Positions 6,712-13,239 of a stretch of 13,239 nucleotides of DNA are shown here, piece by piece. The stretch spans positions 1-13,239 of the forward strand of contig DAOUTC010000018.1 of assembly GCA_030626915.1 (NCBI GenBank), written 5' to 3'. The position numbers were made by a program, and so were the translations under genes. Below the pieces are notes generated by a model. That model saw only the letters and a program-made list of their open reading frames with translations. It was not told the DNA's origin and did not search any database. Numbering within the stretch: the first letter of the stretch is position 1; each line of letters opens with the position of its first letter. The stretch is from Dehalococcoidia bacterium (GTDB lineage: Bacteria > Chloroflexota > Dehalococcoidia > GIF9 > AB-539-J10).

Positions 6712-6740
6712 TTGTTTTCCATTTGATCTGGAGCTATAAT
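6712..6740 (+). promoter_or_regulatory. Sigma-70-type promoter of gdhA
   Basis: A perfect TATAAT (6735-6740) lies exactly 17 bp downstream of TTGTTT (6712-6717), in the 69-bp gap between hisF and gdhA. Transcription would begin near 6747, giving a ~25-nt leader with the GGAGGTG ribosome site at 6760-6766. Confidence 0.65.
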
Positions 6741-6771
6741 CTTGGGAATTTTATAAAACGGAGGTGAAAGA

Positions 6772-8019
6772 GTGACAGAACAATTAAACCCGTTCAAAAT
6801 AGCACAAGCACAATTAGATAAGGCTGCAGAGAAATTAAATTTAGACCCACAGATACACGCATTCCTCAGAGAGCCAATGCGCGAATTGTGGGTGTCTATA
6901 CCCGTGAAGATGGATGATGGCAGCACAAAAATATTCAAAGGTTTCAGAGTTCAATATAATGATGCCAGGGGACCAATGAAAGGGGGCATAAGATTTCACC
7001 CAGAGGAGACAATAGATACTGTCCGTGCGTTAGCAGCATGGATGACCTGGAAATGTGCCGTGGTCGACATTCCATACGGAGGCTCAAAAGGAGGGGTTAT
7101 TTGTAATACAAAAGAAATGTCCCAGGGGGAAATCGAAAGGTTATCCAGGGGATATATAGACCAAATATGGAGGTTTATTGGCCCAGAGAAGGATATACCA
7201 GCGCCAGATGTTTACACAAACCCGCAGATCATGGCCTGGATGATGGACGAATACAGCAAGATAACAGGCTACAATGTACCAGGTGTAATTACCGGGAAAC
7301 CCGTTCCTTTGGGAGGCTCTCTGGGCAGAGGAGATGCCACCGCCATGGGCGTGGTCTACACTATGAGAGAGGCTGCAAAGATTGCAGGCCTTGATCTTAA
7401 AGATGCTACTGTAGTTATTCAAGGATATGGCAATGCTGGATACAACCTTGCCAGGCTGCTCACAAAGAGAGGATGTAAGGTTATCGCAGTTTGTGATTCT
7501 AAAGGTGGTATCTCAAATAAAGAGGGCCTAGATTATGAGGCTATAAGGGAGCACAAGGACAAAACTGGCTCAGTTATTGGTTTCCCGGGAACAAGACAGA
7601 TAACAAAGGAGGAACTTCTAAATCTTAAGTGTGATTTCGTAATACCAGCGGCTGTAGAAAATCAGATAACAGGGAGAAACGCAAACAATATAAACGCCAA
7701 GGTAGTTGCCGAGGCTGCTAATGGCCCTGTAACACTGGAAGCCGATGAAATCCTGTCTAAGAAAGGCATCTTCCAAATTCCAGACTTCCTCTGTAATGCT
7801 GGCGGAGTAACGGTTTCTTACTTCGAATGGGTTCAGAATAACTATGGGTACTATTGGACAGAGGAAGAAGTATATGAGAGGTTGGATAAGAAGATGACAA
7901 AAGCATTCTACGATGTATATGATATGGCAAAAGGGGAAGGCGTTGATAATAGGACGGCTGCCTATATGGTTGCAGTGAACAAAGTAGCTGAAGCGATTAA
8001 GCTTCGTGGATGGGTATAG
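6772..8019 (+). CDS. gdhA: Glutamate dehydrogenase (Glu/Leu/Phe/Val dehydrogenase family)
   Basis: Interconverts glutamate and 2-oxoglutarate plus ammonium with NAD(P). The 415-residue length is typical of hexameric bacterial/archaeal GDH. The N-terminal substrate domain shows GPMKGGIRFHP (68-77, Lys70), TWKCAVVDIPYGGSKGG (92-108, with Lys94 and catalytic Lys106) and PAPDVYTN (143-150, Asp146). GKPVPLGGSLGR (175-186) is the family hinge. The Rossmann domain has GYGNAG (218-223), and Asp242 ends the second strand (AVCDSKGG), which favours NAD over NADP. The start is GTG, supported by GGAGGTG 5 nt upstream and by a TATAAT promoter. It appears to be its own unit downstream of hisF. A leucine or phenylalanine dehydrogenase is less likely given the conserved glutamate-site lysines. 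Confidence 0.96.
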   Translation: MTEQLNPFKIAQAQLDKAAEKLNLDPQIHAFLREPMRELWVSIPVKMDDGSTKIFKGFRVQYNDARGPMKGGIRFHPEETIDTVRALAAWMTWKCAVVDIPYGGSKGGVICNTKEMSQGEIERLSRGYIDQIWRFIGPEKDIPAPDVYTNPQIMAWMMDEYSKITGYNVPGVITGKPVPLGGSLGRGDATAMGVVYTMREAAKIAGLDLKDATVVIQGYGNAGYNLARLLTKRGCKVIAVCDSKGGISNKEGLDYEAIREHKDKTGSVIGFPGTRQITKEELLNLKCDFVIPAAVENQITGRNANNINAKVVAEAANGPVTLEADEILSKKGIFQIPDFLCNAGGVTVSYFEWVQNNYGYYWTEEEVYERLDKKMTKAFYDVYDMAKGEGVDNRTAAYMVAVNKVAEAIKLRGWV

Positions 8020-8352
8020 CAAATACTGGCGAAGAGACTTAATATGCTCTAGTGTCTAGAATACTTAAGTAGATATCCTTAGGAACATTGCCAGTAAAGC
8101 ACAGGAATACATAGTTTCAACCCCAGAAGGGATAGCTTTGTTTAGCCGAAAACGGATTTTGCGTCTTTAACGAAGTGAGATACATCTCCAAGGTAAACCA
8201 AGCATTCTGTTTGCCTCAACCCCGGTGAACCCTTTAAGCCCAAACGAAAGGTATCTATCTGATACCATATCAATTTCCAAATAGGCATAAGAGTAAAATA
8301 GAAAGTAAAGGGTAGCGATGTCTTTCACCAAATATTAAAGGTGTAACACCCT
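8020..8352. other. Non-coding gap between gdhA and the MFS gene, with small stem-loops
   Basis: No convincing gene, terminator or known RNA is visible. Two clean local hairpins stand out: AGGTAAAC (8191-8198) with GTTTGCCT (8209-8216), eight pairs including one G-U, and GGTATC (8250-8255) with GATACC (8261-8266) over five bases. A longer-range pair TACTGGC/GCCAGTA (8024-8030, 8090-8096) also exists. The segment lies just upstream of an exporter gene, so a structured leader is possible. I recognise no riboswitch class. Confidence 0.35.
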
Positions 8353-9588
8353 ATGAAAAAAGATAGCCTGTGGCATAACAAAACCCTCCTTACCCTCTGT
8401 GCTGGAGAGCTATTGCTGGCAATGGGGTTTGGATTTGTCAGCCCCATTTTGCCTAAATTTGTTACAGCGCTGGGGGCTGCCCCAACACAAATAGGAACTA
8501 TGGTAGGACTAGCTATAACTGTCTATGGCATAGCCCGCGTTATCATGGATTTGCCTGCAGGCAAGCTAGCCCACCATTTTGGGCGAAGGCCTCTCCTCAT
8601 CCTTGGCCCAGCTCTGATGGCCATTGGCGCTCTCGGCTGCGGCTTGGCCACCAAATACTGGCAATTGCTAGCATTCCGCTTGCTTCAAGGACTAGGCTCA
8701 GCCATTTATAATGTAGCCTGCGTAATTGTCATGTGTGAAATCAGTACGCTGTCCAACCGCGGACAATATTTAAGTCTTGACTGGGGAGCCTGGCTCATTG
8801 GCTCAAGTTTGGGCCCAACATTAGGAGGTTTTGTAGGAGAGTACCTAGGCTACCGAGCTCCTTTCTTCTGCTTCTCCTTTCTTGCTTTGCTAGCCGCTTT
8901 GTGGCTTTACTTCCGCATGCCGGAAACCAAAAAAATACCACTTGTTGATACGTCTCAAATCTTAGGGAACTCATCACCACAACCTAATTTAGCCAGGAAA
9001 GCAGCTTTCTCATATAAGAATTTGAACTTCGTGCTTATCTGCGCCGTAGGATTTCTTATTTTGCTTACCCTGAGCGGCAACCAGATAACTCTAATTCCTC
9101 TTCTTGGCTATGAAAGACTCAGTCTAAGGGAGGGACAGGTAGGCTTGACCCTTACCTTGGTAGCCGTTATGCAGCTTGCCTTTGTTTTTCCTGCCGGCAG
9201 GCTCTCAGATAAGCTAGGAAGAAAAATCATTATCGTGTCCGGGGGAATAATAACTGTCTTAGCCTTAATTCTGTTCACTCAGAGCTATAGCTATCATCTT
9301 GTCCTGCTCAGCGCTATAGTGCTAGGAGCAGGAAGGGGATTCAGCGGTCCTATCACTAGTGCCTATGTTGCTGACATCGCCTCGCCACAAGATTATGAGC
9401 ATACTATAGCATTATACCGCACTATAAGTGACATTGGCTTTGTGGCAGGTCCTATTCTTCTAGGCTGGCTTAAAGATATCCGTGGGCTGGACTTTCCCTT
9501 CTTTCTCAGCGCTGGGCTTTTCCTCGTAGCGATAATCCTCTTCGCCGCATTGGCTGATGAGACAGTTAGCCGCAGCAAAAACTCATAA
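8353..9588 (+). CDS. MFS exporter, DHA1 multidrug-type
   Basis: Integral membrane protein of 411 residues with about twelve hydrophobic spans, an ordinary MFS size. Motif A occurs in both halves in the expected TM2-TM3 and TM8-TM9 loops: GKLAHHFGRRP (70-80) and GRLSDKLGRK (282-291). Between the halves a polar linker runs from about 188 to 222. RLLQGLGSA (109-117) in TM4 and GPTLGGFVGEYLGYR (154-168) in and after TM5 match the proton-antiporter pattern (motifs B and C), which suggests export rather than uptake. Substrate unknown. The ATG at 8353 has AAAGGTG about 9 nt upstream, within a small GGTGTAACACC palindrome. The gene stands alone: 333 bp of non-coding DNA precede it and a thioredoxin remnant follows it. 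Confidence 0.9.
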   Translation: MKKDSLWHNKTLLTLCAGELLLAMGFGFVSPILPKFVTALGAAPTQIGTMVGLAITVYGIARVIMDLPAGKLAHHFGRRPLLILGPALMAIGALGCGLATKYWQLLAFRLLQGLGSAIYNVACVIVMCEISTLSNRGQYLSLDWGAWLIGSSLGPTLGGFVGEYLGYRAPFFCFSFLALLAALWLYFRMPETKKIPLVDTSQILGNSSPQPNLARKAAFSYKNLNFVLICAVGFLILLTLSGNQITLIPLLGYERLSLREGQVGLTLTLVAVMQLAFVFPAGRLSDKLGRKIIIVSGGIITVLALILFTQSYSYHLVLLSAIVLGAGRGFSGPITSAYVADIASPQDYEHTIALYRTISDIGFVAGPILLGWLKDIRGLDFPFFLSAGLFLVAIILFAALADETVSRSKNS

Positions 9589-9596
9589 AAACAAGC

Positions 9597-9764
9597 ATGA
9601 CTAAAAGTCCGCCCCATTTGCACAACATGACAGAAGAATTAATAGTGTTATAAGCATTCCCGCTTATTATCTTCAATAATGATGGCAAAGCTATACAATA
9701 AGTGATAGACTCTAAACCTGAGGCAGAGCTTAAGAAATCACTTGACTCTGCTCTTAATAAATAA
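9597..9764 (+). pseudogene. Decayed thioredoxin-like gene, C-terminal part recognisable
   Basis: One reading frame from 9597 to a TAA at 9762-9764 carries two in-frame stops (9651-9653 and 9699-9701) yet still reads as the end of a thioredoxin-fold protein: AFPLIIFNNDGKAIQ (9654-9698), matching the cis-proline/strand-4/turn segment of thioredoxins (compare IPTLIIFKDGK), then after a stop VIDSKPEAELKKSLDSALNK (9702-9761), a typical terminal helix. Before the first stop the frame reads SPPHLHNMTEEL, where the CxxC region would be, but no cysteine remains and about 30 residues between it and the cis-proline are absent. It ends 5 bp before ccdA, the position of a thioredoxin gene in trx-ccdA-tlpA type operons. 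Confidence 0.62.
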
Positions 9765-9769
9765 AATAA

Positions 9770-10450
9770 ATGTTGCAAATTCCTTATCTTGTTGCTCTTG
9801 GCGCTGGGCTATTGTCTTTCCTGTCACCCTGTGTGCTGCCTTTAGTGCCGGTATATCTCGCTAGCTTAGCTGGCCCTGATATATTTGCGTCTGGAGCTCA
9901 CAAAAGGCGTATCTCTGTATTCTTTCATTCTCTTAGTTTCGTAGCAGGCTTTACTACAGTTTTTATTATCATGGGGGTTGGGGCTGGATTGGCTGGATTT
10001 GCCCTCAGTTCCCACTTAGCAGTAATTCGTCAAATAGCCGGCGCTTTGTTGATATCCTTCGGTGTGTTTATGCTGGCTAGCCTAAAAATTCCGTGGTTAA
10101 ACTATGAAAAACGTTTGTCTCTGTCTCGTGGTACTACTATTAGTTACCTGCGCTCCTTCTTGATAGGAGCTATATTTTCTTTAGCATGGACGCCATGTGT
10201 TGGACCTATACTGGGAGCTATTCTGACCCTTGCTTGGAGCTCTGAAACAGCATGGCATGGCGCTTGCCTTCTAGCTATTTATTCTCTGGGATTGGGAATC
10301 CCCTTCCTGGTAATAGGAGCTGCCTTTGATTCTGTTACTCCATTGCTAAAACGCATTCACCGCTATTCCACTGCAATCTATGTCTTTAGTGGAGTATTAC
10401 TTATAACTGCTGGCATACTTATTCTGACCAATAAGCTGGTCTGGTTTTAA
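9770..10450 (+). CDS. ccdA: CcdA-type membrane thiol-disulfide electron carrier
   Basis: Membrane protein of the CcdA/DsbD-beta family that passes electrons from cytoplasmic thioredoxin to thioredoxin-like proteins outside the membrane, used in cytochrome c maturation and disulfide reduction. The 226 residues give about six hydrophobic spans. Each three-helix half carries its redox cysteine beside proline: FLSPCVLPLVP (17-27, Cys21) and AWTPCVGPILG (139-149, Cys143). The ATG at 9770 has no clear ribosome site, only an A/T-rich stretch, and follows the dead thioredoxin frame by 5 bp; it may once have been translated by coupling to that gene. The extracytoplasmic partner follows 38 bp downstream. 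No cytochrome c synthetase genes are in the window, so the client proteins are unknown. Confidence 0.93.
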   Translation: MLQIPYLVALGAGLLSFLSPCVLPLVPVYLASLAGPDIFASGAHKRRISVFFHSLSFVAGFTTVFIIMGVGAGLAGFALSSHLAVIRQIAGALLISFGVFMLASLKIPWLNYEKRLSLSRGTTISYLRSFLIGAIFSLAWTPCVGPILGAILTLAWSSETAWHGACLLAIYSLGLGIPFLVIGAAFDSVTPLLKRIHRYSTAIYVFSGVLLITAGILILTNKLVWF

Positions 10451-10457
10451 CCATAAT

Positions 10458-10480
10458 TCAGAGGTAAAATTATGCTCTGA
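10458..10480 (+). promoter_or_regulatory. Small hairpin overlapping the TlpA-like gene's ribosome site
   Basis: TCAGAG (10458-10463) pairs with CTCTGA (10475-10480) over an 11-nt A/T-rich loop. The 3' arm runs into the Shine-Dalgarno GAGG (10479-10482) just before the ATG at 10489, so folding could partly hide the site. With six pairs the effect may be slight. Confidence 0.3.
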
Positions 10481-10488
10481 GGTTAATC

Positions 10489-11007
10489 ATGAATAAACTA
10501 CTAAAAGCCATCCTGGTAATAACATTAGCCTCAGTTTTGGCCGCGGGGTTCACGATGGCTGGATGCTCCTCAAACTCTACTACCCCTACAGTAGGTAACC
10601 CAGCGCCAGACTTTCAGTTTTATAATCCTGAGGAAGAACCCATTTCTCTCAGTGACCTCCGAGGTAAACCTGTAATGCTCAACTTCTGGGCCACTTGGTG
10701 CGGCCCCTGCGTCTCTGAAATGCCCTATATACAACAGGTGTACGAAGAATGGTCAGCCAGGGGATTGGTGCTATTGGCTATTAACATAGGCGAAACCTCC
10801 TCCCAGGTAGAAGAGTTCTTACAGAACCATAATCTTTCCGTTCCAGTGCTACTTGATACCAGGCAGGTTATAGCTCAGAAGTATAGCATTCGAGCCATTC
10901 CCACCACCTTCTTCATTGATAAAGATGGCATCATTCAAGCTATGAAAGTCGGTCCCTTCCCCAATAAGGAAGCAATAGAAAGCGAGCTTAATAAAATTAT
11001 GCCCTAG
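10489..11007 (+). CDS. TlpA/ResA-type thioredoxin lipoprotein
   Basis: Membrane-anchored thiol-disulfide reductase facing outside the cytoplasmic membrane, the probable acceptor of electrons from CcdA. A lysine-containing start and hydrophobic helix (2-22) lead to a lipobox TMAGC with Cys26 as the lipidation site, followed by a Ser/Thr-rich spacer. The thioredoxin domain (about 36-172) has the AhpC/TSA-like opening GNPAPDFQF (36-44), NFWATWCGPC (65-74, redox Cys71 and Cys74), and AIPTTFFID (136-144) with cis-Pro138. The length of 172 residues is normal for ResA. Start ATG with GAGG 6 nt upstream. It lies 38 bp after ccdA in the same direction. Substrate could be apocytochrome c or other exported thiol proteins; sequence alone does not decide. 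Confidence 0.92.
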   Translation: MNKLLKAILVITLASVLAAGFTMAGCSSNSTTPTVGNPAPDFQFYNPEEEPISLSDLRGKPVMLNFWATWCGPCVSEMPYIQQVYEEWSARGLVLLAINIGETSSQVEEFLQNHNLSVPVLLDTRQVIAQKYSIRAIPTTFFIDKDGIIQAMKVGPFPNKEAIESELNKIMP

Positions 11008-11008
11008 C

Positions 11009-11025
11009 TGATTAGATTCTAATCA
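11009..11025 (+). terminator. Perfect hairpin just after the TlpA-like gene
   Basis: TGATTAG (11009-11015) pairs perfectly with CTAATCA (11019-11025) over a 3-nt loop, starting 2 bp after the stop codon. No T run follows, so it is a 3'-end structure or at best a weak terminator. A second two-part stem (CTGTC 11040-11044 with GACAG 11066-11070, enclosing CCGA with TCGG) lies further down in the 105-bp gap. Confidence 0.35.
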
Positions 11026-11112
11026 CCCACTGTAGGCTTCTGTCTAGTCCGAGCATCGGATAACTGACAGGTTAGTAATTTTACTGGCTTAAATCTAAAA
11101 AAGGAGGTATTT

Positions 11113-12009
11113 ATGCCAAAGAAAAATTTGGGACTTATAGGACTGGGCACAATGGGAAGACCCATGTGCAAAAACTTGATTGACGCTGGTTATTTGGTAA
11201 CTGTGTGGAATCGCAGTCAGCCGGGAATCGATACATGCGTTGGATATGGCGCAGTCGCTGGAAGCTCGGCTAAAGATGTCGCTGAGAAATCCGAGGTAGT
11301 CATAACAATGGTGGCAGATTCACCGGATGTCCTGGAAGTCGTGCTTGGACCAAACGGTGTACTTGAAGGTGCAAGTCCAGGAATGATTTTAATCGATATG
11401 ACTTCAATATCGCCAAAAGTTACAAAGGAGATTGCAGAGAAGTTGAATAAAAAGGGAGTGAAAATGTTGGACGCTCCTGTAAGCGGAGGCGAGACAGGAG
11501 CGAAAGCCGGAACTTTGTCTATCATGGTGGGAGGCCCAGAAGAGGTATTCAAGGAATGTCTACCAATTTTTGAGGCGCTGGGGAAAAACATCATACACAT
11601 CGGGGAAGAAAACGGTAGTGGCCAAAGTACAAAGCTCTGTAATCAGGTAATCTGCGCCGTTAACATCCTCGCTGTATGTGAAGGACTTACACTGGCGGCA
11701 AAATCAAAAATAGATATGGAAAAGATGTTCTCTGCGGTTAGAGCTGGTCTAGCCGGTTCTCGAATCCTTGATAGTCTTGGACCAAAGATTCTCCAAAGAG
11801 ATTTAGAACCTGGATTTATGGTTAAACACCAACAAAAAGACCTGCGTTTGGTTATGGAAGCAGCTAGAGACCTTGAAATATCCTTGCCTGGCGCTTCTTT
11901 GGTGCATCAACTTTACCACGCAGTGGAAGCCGAAGGACTAAGCAAAAAAGGCACGCAAGCGCTAATTTGCGCTCTTGAAAAGCTGGCAGGAATTAAAGTG
12001 AAAAAGTAG
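11113..12009 (+). CDS. GarR-like beta-hydroxyacid dehydrogenase (tartronate semialdehyde reductase type)
   Basis: Cytoplasmic NAD(P)-dependent oxidoreductase of the 3-hydroxyisobutyrate dehydrogenase family, 298 residues, standard length. The N-terminal Rossmann motif is GLGTMG (10-15), and VWNRS (31-35) ends strand 2, where Asn/Arg usually mean NADPH. DAPVSGGETGAKAGTL (120-135) is the substrate motif with Ser124. GSGQSTKLCNQV (168-179) carries catalytic Lys174; TKLxNQ in place of the K-x-x-N-N of true hydroxyisobutyrate dehydrogenases is the form I recall for E. coli GarR. RAGLAGSRILD (210-220) and the LEPGFMVKHQQKDL segment (236-249) also resemble GarR. So reduction of tartronate semialdehyde to D-glycerate is the best guess; succinic semialdehyde or hydroxyisobutyrate remain possible. 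Strong AAGGAGGT at 11101-11108. It converges with the transketolase half 78 bp away. Confidence 0.85.
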   Translation: MPKKNLGLIGLGTMGRPMCKNLIDAGYLVTVWNRSQPGIDTCVGYGAVAGSSAKDVAEKSEVVITMVADSPDVLEVVLGPNGVLEGASPGMILIDMTSISPKVTKEIAEKLNKKGVKMLDAPVSGGETGAKAGTLSIMVGGPEEVFKECLPIFEALGKNIIHIGEENGSGQSTKLCNQVICAVNILAVCEGLTLAAKSKIDMEKMFSAVRAGLAGSRILDSLGPKILQRDLEPGFMVKHQQKDLRLVMEAARDLEISLPGASLVHQLYHAVEAEGLSKKGTQALICALEKLAGIKVKK

Positions 12010-12087
12010 GTTAGCCACATAGACACAGAACTTTCTCTTGTTGCTGTTCCCTTAATAAAATTGGTTCTCTAATATTTTGTGGAGTTC

Positions 12088-13023
12088 TCACTTTCTCCCA
12101 ACCACTGACTTCACTGCCTTTTCGATATCCTTAGCAGTCAAGCCATATCTTTGCAGCAGCTCTTCGGCTTTGCCTGAGAGGGCATAGCTGTCTTTGAGGT
12201 TGACAAAGGACATAGGCACTGGCCTTTCTCTAGCTACTACCTGAGCCACTCGACTGCCTAAGCCACCCTGGGCTAAATGCTCTTCAGCAACAACGATAGC
12301 TCCTGTTTCTGAAGCTGCTTTAATTATGGCTTCCTCATCTAAAGGTTTGAGGGTATGCATGTTGATTACGCGGCAATCTATACCTTGCTTTGCCAATACA
12401 TCTGAAGCTGCTAAAGCCCTGGCTACCATAATGCCCATGGCTATAATGGTGGCATCCTTGCCACCTCTCATAGTTACCGCTTTGCCCAAGGTAAAGTGAT
12501 AGTCCTTAGAATAGACGAGCGGCGTTTTAGGGCGGCTTAATCTGATATAGAAAGGCCCGTAGGTATTTGCCGCTGTCTTTACTGCCTCAGCAGCCTCTAT
12601 AGCATCGGCGGGGACAACAACAGTAAAACCAGGAAGAGAACAATACAAGGCTAAGTCCTCGATGGCATGGTGAGAGGTACCATCTTCACCCACACTAATG
12701 CCACCGTGAGTAGCTACTATTTTGACATTCAACCCCGTCTGGGAAAGGCACATCCTTAGTTGGTCAAAACAGCGGCAGGAAGCGAAAATGGCGAAGGTGC
12801 TGGCAAAGACGGTTTTCCCTGAGGCAGCCAGGCCAGCAGCTATGCCTATCATATTTTGCTCCTCCAGGCCGCAATCAAAAAAGCGTTCCGGAAACTCCTG
12901 GGCAAAAAAGTGAGTCATAGTTGAAGGCGATAAATCAGCGTCCAGGACAACAATATCTCTATTTTCTTTGCCCAGCTCTACCAGGGTCTTGCCATAGGTT
13001 TCACGAGTAGATACCTCAACCAT
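12088..13023 (-). CDS. Transketolase, C-terminal subunit of a split enzyme
   Basis: The pyrimidine-binding and C-terminal domains of transketolase encoded as a separate 311-residue protein; a full enzyme is about 620-660 residues. CGLEEQNMIGIAAGLA (51-66) holds the thiamine-activating glutamate (Glu55, as in the GxxEQNM motif of split transketolases). GEDGTSHHAIEDLA (112-125) is the substrate/phosphate loop, VVVPAD (135-140) follows, and the C-terminal domain begins near 185, with VINMHTLKPLDEEAI (about 219-233). It must pair with an N-terminal thiamine-diphosphate subunit of about 270-280 residues, which normally lies just upstream in the same direction. Here the 216 bp upstream are non-coding, so the partner is beyond the edge or unlinked. 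ATG at 13023 with GTGAGGG about 7 nt before it. A deoxyxylulose-phosphate synthase fragment is less likely. Confidence 0.92.
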   Translation of the reverse strand: MVEVSTRETYGKTLVELGKENRDIVVLDADLSPSTMTHFFAQEFPERFFDCGLEEQNMIGIAAGLAASGKTVFASTFAIFASCRCFDQLRMCLSQTGLNVKIVATHGGISVGEDGTSHHAIEDLALYCSLPGFTVVVPADAIEAAEAVKTAANTYGPFYIRLSRPKTPLVYSKDYHFTLGKAVTMRGGKDATIIAMGIMVARALAASDVLAKQGIDCRVINMHTLKPLDEEAIIKAASETGAIVVAEEHLAQGGLGSRVAQVVARERPVPMSFVNLKDSYALSGKAEELLQRYGLTAKDIEKAVKSVVGRK

Positions 13024-13239
13024 AATTTCACCCTCACTTAGTTCCTTCGCTTCGCTCAGGACCAGCTTCGTCCCCCTTCAAGGGAGAAAAAAACCTGTGT
13101 ATTTGCCCATATGATTACTGATACATTACCCCCCTTGCCTTGTCATTGCGAGGGTAATCCAAGCAAACTTGGAACAGGCCCCATAATCCCTGAGTCATCA
13201 CACCACCATAGCTTGGTCGGGGACAAGCCCCGACCCTAC
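13024..13239. other. Non-coding repeat-bearing region upstream of the transketolase half
   Basis: No gene is visible. It contains a TTCGCTTCG motif also present near 4980, a TGTCATTGCGAGG stem (13141-13153) related to 4994-5005, and the exact repeat at the right edge. I see no good promoter for the transketolase gene. Confidence 0.5.
13212..13239. repeat. Inverted exact copy of the mpgS-mpgP repeat hairpin, cut by the window edge
   Basis: These 28 bases are the exact reverse complement of 4925-4952. They include the perfect 8-bp hairpin GGTCGGGG/CCCCGACC. Similarity stops at 13212 on the inner side; the outer side is not visible because the window ends. Confidence 0.85.

Noticed and set aside
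7618..8022. 134-codon minus-strand open frame over the end of gdhA
   Set aside because: Antisense to a conserved gene and without recognisable features; shadow frame.
8110..8260. Possible degenerate gene or tandem repeat in the gdhA-MFS gap (similar CAACCCC segments near 8120 and 8218)
   Set aside because: Similarity is limited to a few bases, and all three plus frames are broken without recognisable protein sequence.
11065..11095. CTGACA and TTAAAT upstream of the GarR-like gene as a promoter
   Set aside because: The spacing is 19 bp and the -10 matches only four of six bases, too weak to annotate.
13071..13089. CCCTTCAAGGG palindrome next to an A run, resembling a terminator
   Set aside because: The stem is only four pairs. 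The A run gives a T run after the stem in neither transcription direction; on the minus strand the T run comes before the stem.

Overview
The window is about 13.2 kb of bacterial chromosome with moderate GC. It has no rRNA, tRNA, CRISPR, phage or transposase genes. The genes are compact, with strong AAGGAGGT-type ribosome sites, several GTG starts, and intergenic gaps that hold short palindromic repeats. A paired mannosylglycerate pathway, a stand-alone C-terminal transketolase half, an archaeal/thermophile-type TreT and dispersed palindromes of this type suggest an anaerobic Chloroflexota bacterium, perhaps Dehalococcoidia-like. That placement is inference from gene content; no marker gene is present.

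Left block (1-5919), compatible solutes. On the minus strand, in transcription order, lie mpgS (mannosyl-3-phosphoglycerate synthase), a 322-bp gap with a hairpin and a palindromic repeat, then otsA, otsB and the start of treT, which is cut by the window edge. otsA and otsB overlap at a GTGA stop/start. On the plus strand, divergent from mpgS, is mpgP (mannosyl-3-phosphoglycerate phosphatase). The block therefore encodes both steps of mannosylglycerate synthesis and two routes to trehalose: OtsA/OtsB via trehalose-6-phosphate, and TreT directly from NDP-glucose and glucose. The 342-bp mpgS-mpgP gap holds a clear mpgS promoter and an elaborate repeat that can fold as a three-way junction.

Middle block (5929-8019). 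hisF follows mpgP by 9 bp, apparently in the same operon but away from any other his gene. gdhA (Glu-family dehydrogenase) follows behind its own good promoter. The next 333 bp are non-coding with small stem-loops.

Right block (8353-13239). An MFS exporter is followed by a decayed thioredoxin-like gene (two in-frame stops, not detectable as an ORF), then ccdA and a TlpA/ResA-type lipoprotein thioredoxin. Together these are a membrane disulfide-reduction module that has lost one member. A GarR-like beta-hydroxyacid dehydrogenase comes next and converges on a minus-strand gene for the C-terminal half of a split transketolase. The last 216 bp are non-coding and end in an exact inverted 28-bp copy of the repeat found between mpgS and mpgP.

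I found no wholly new system. The most notable points are the doubled osmolyte/thermolyte island, the three-way-junction repeat, and the thioredoxin fossil upstream of ccdA.
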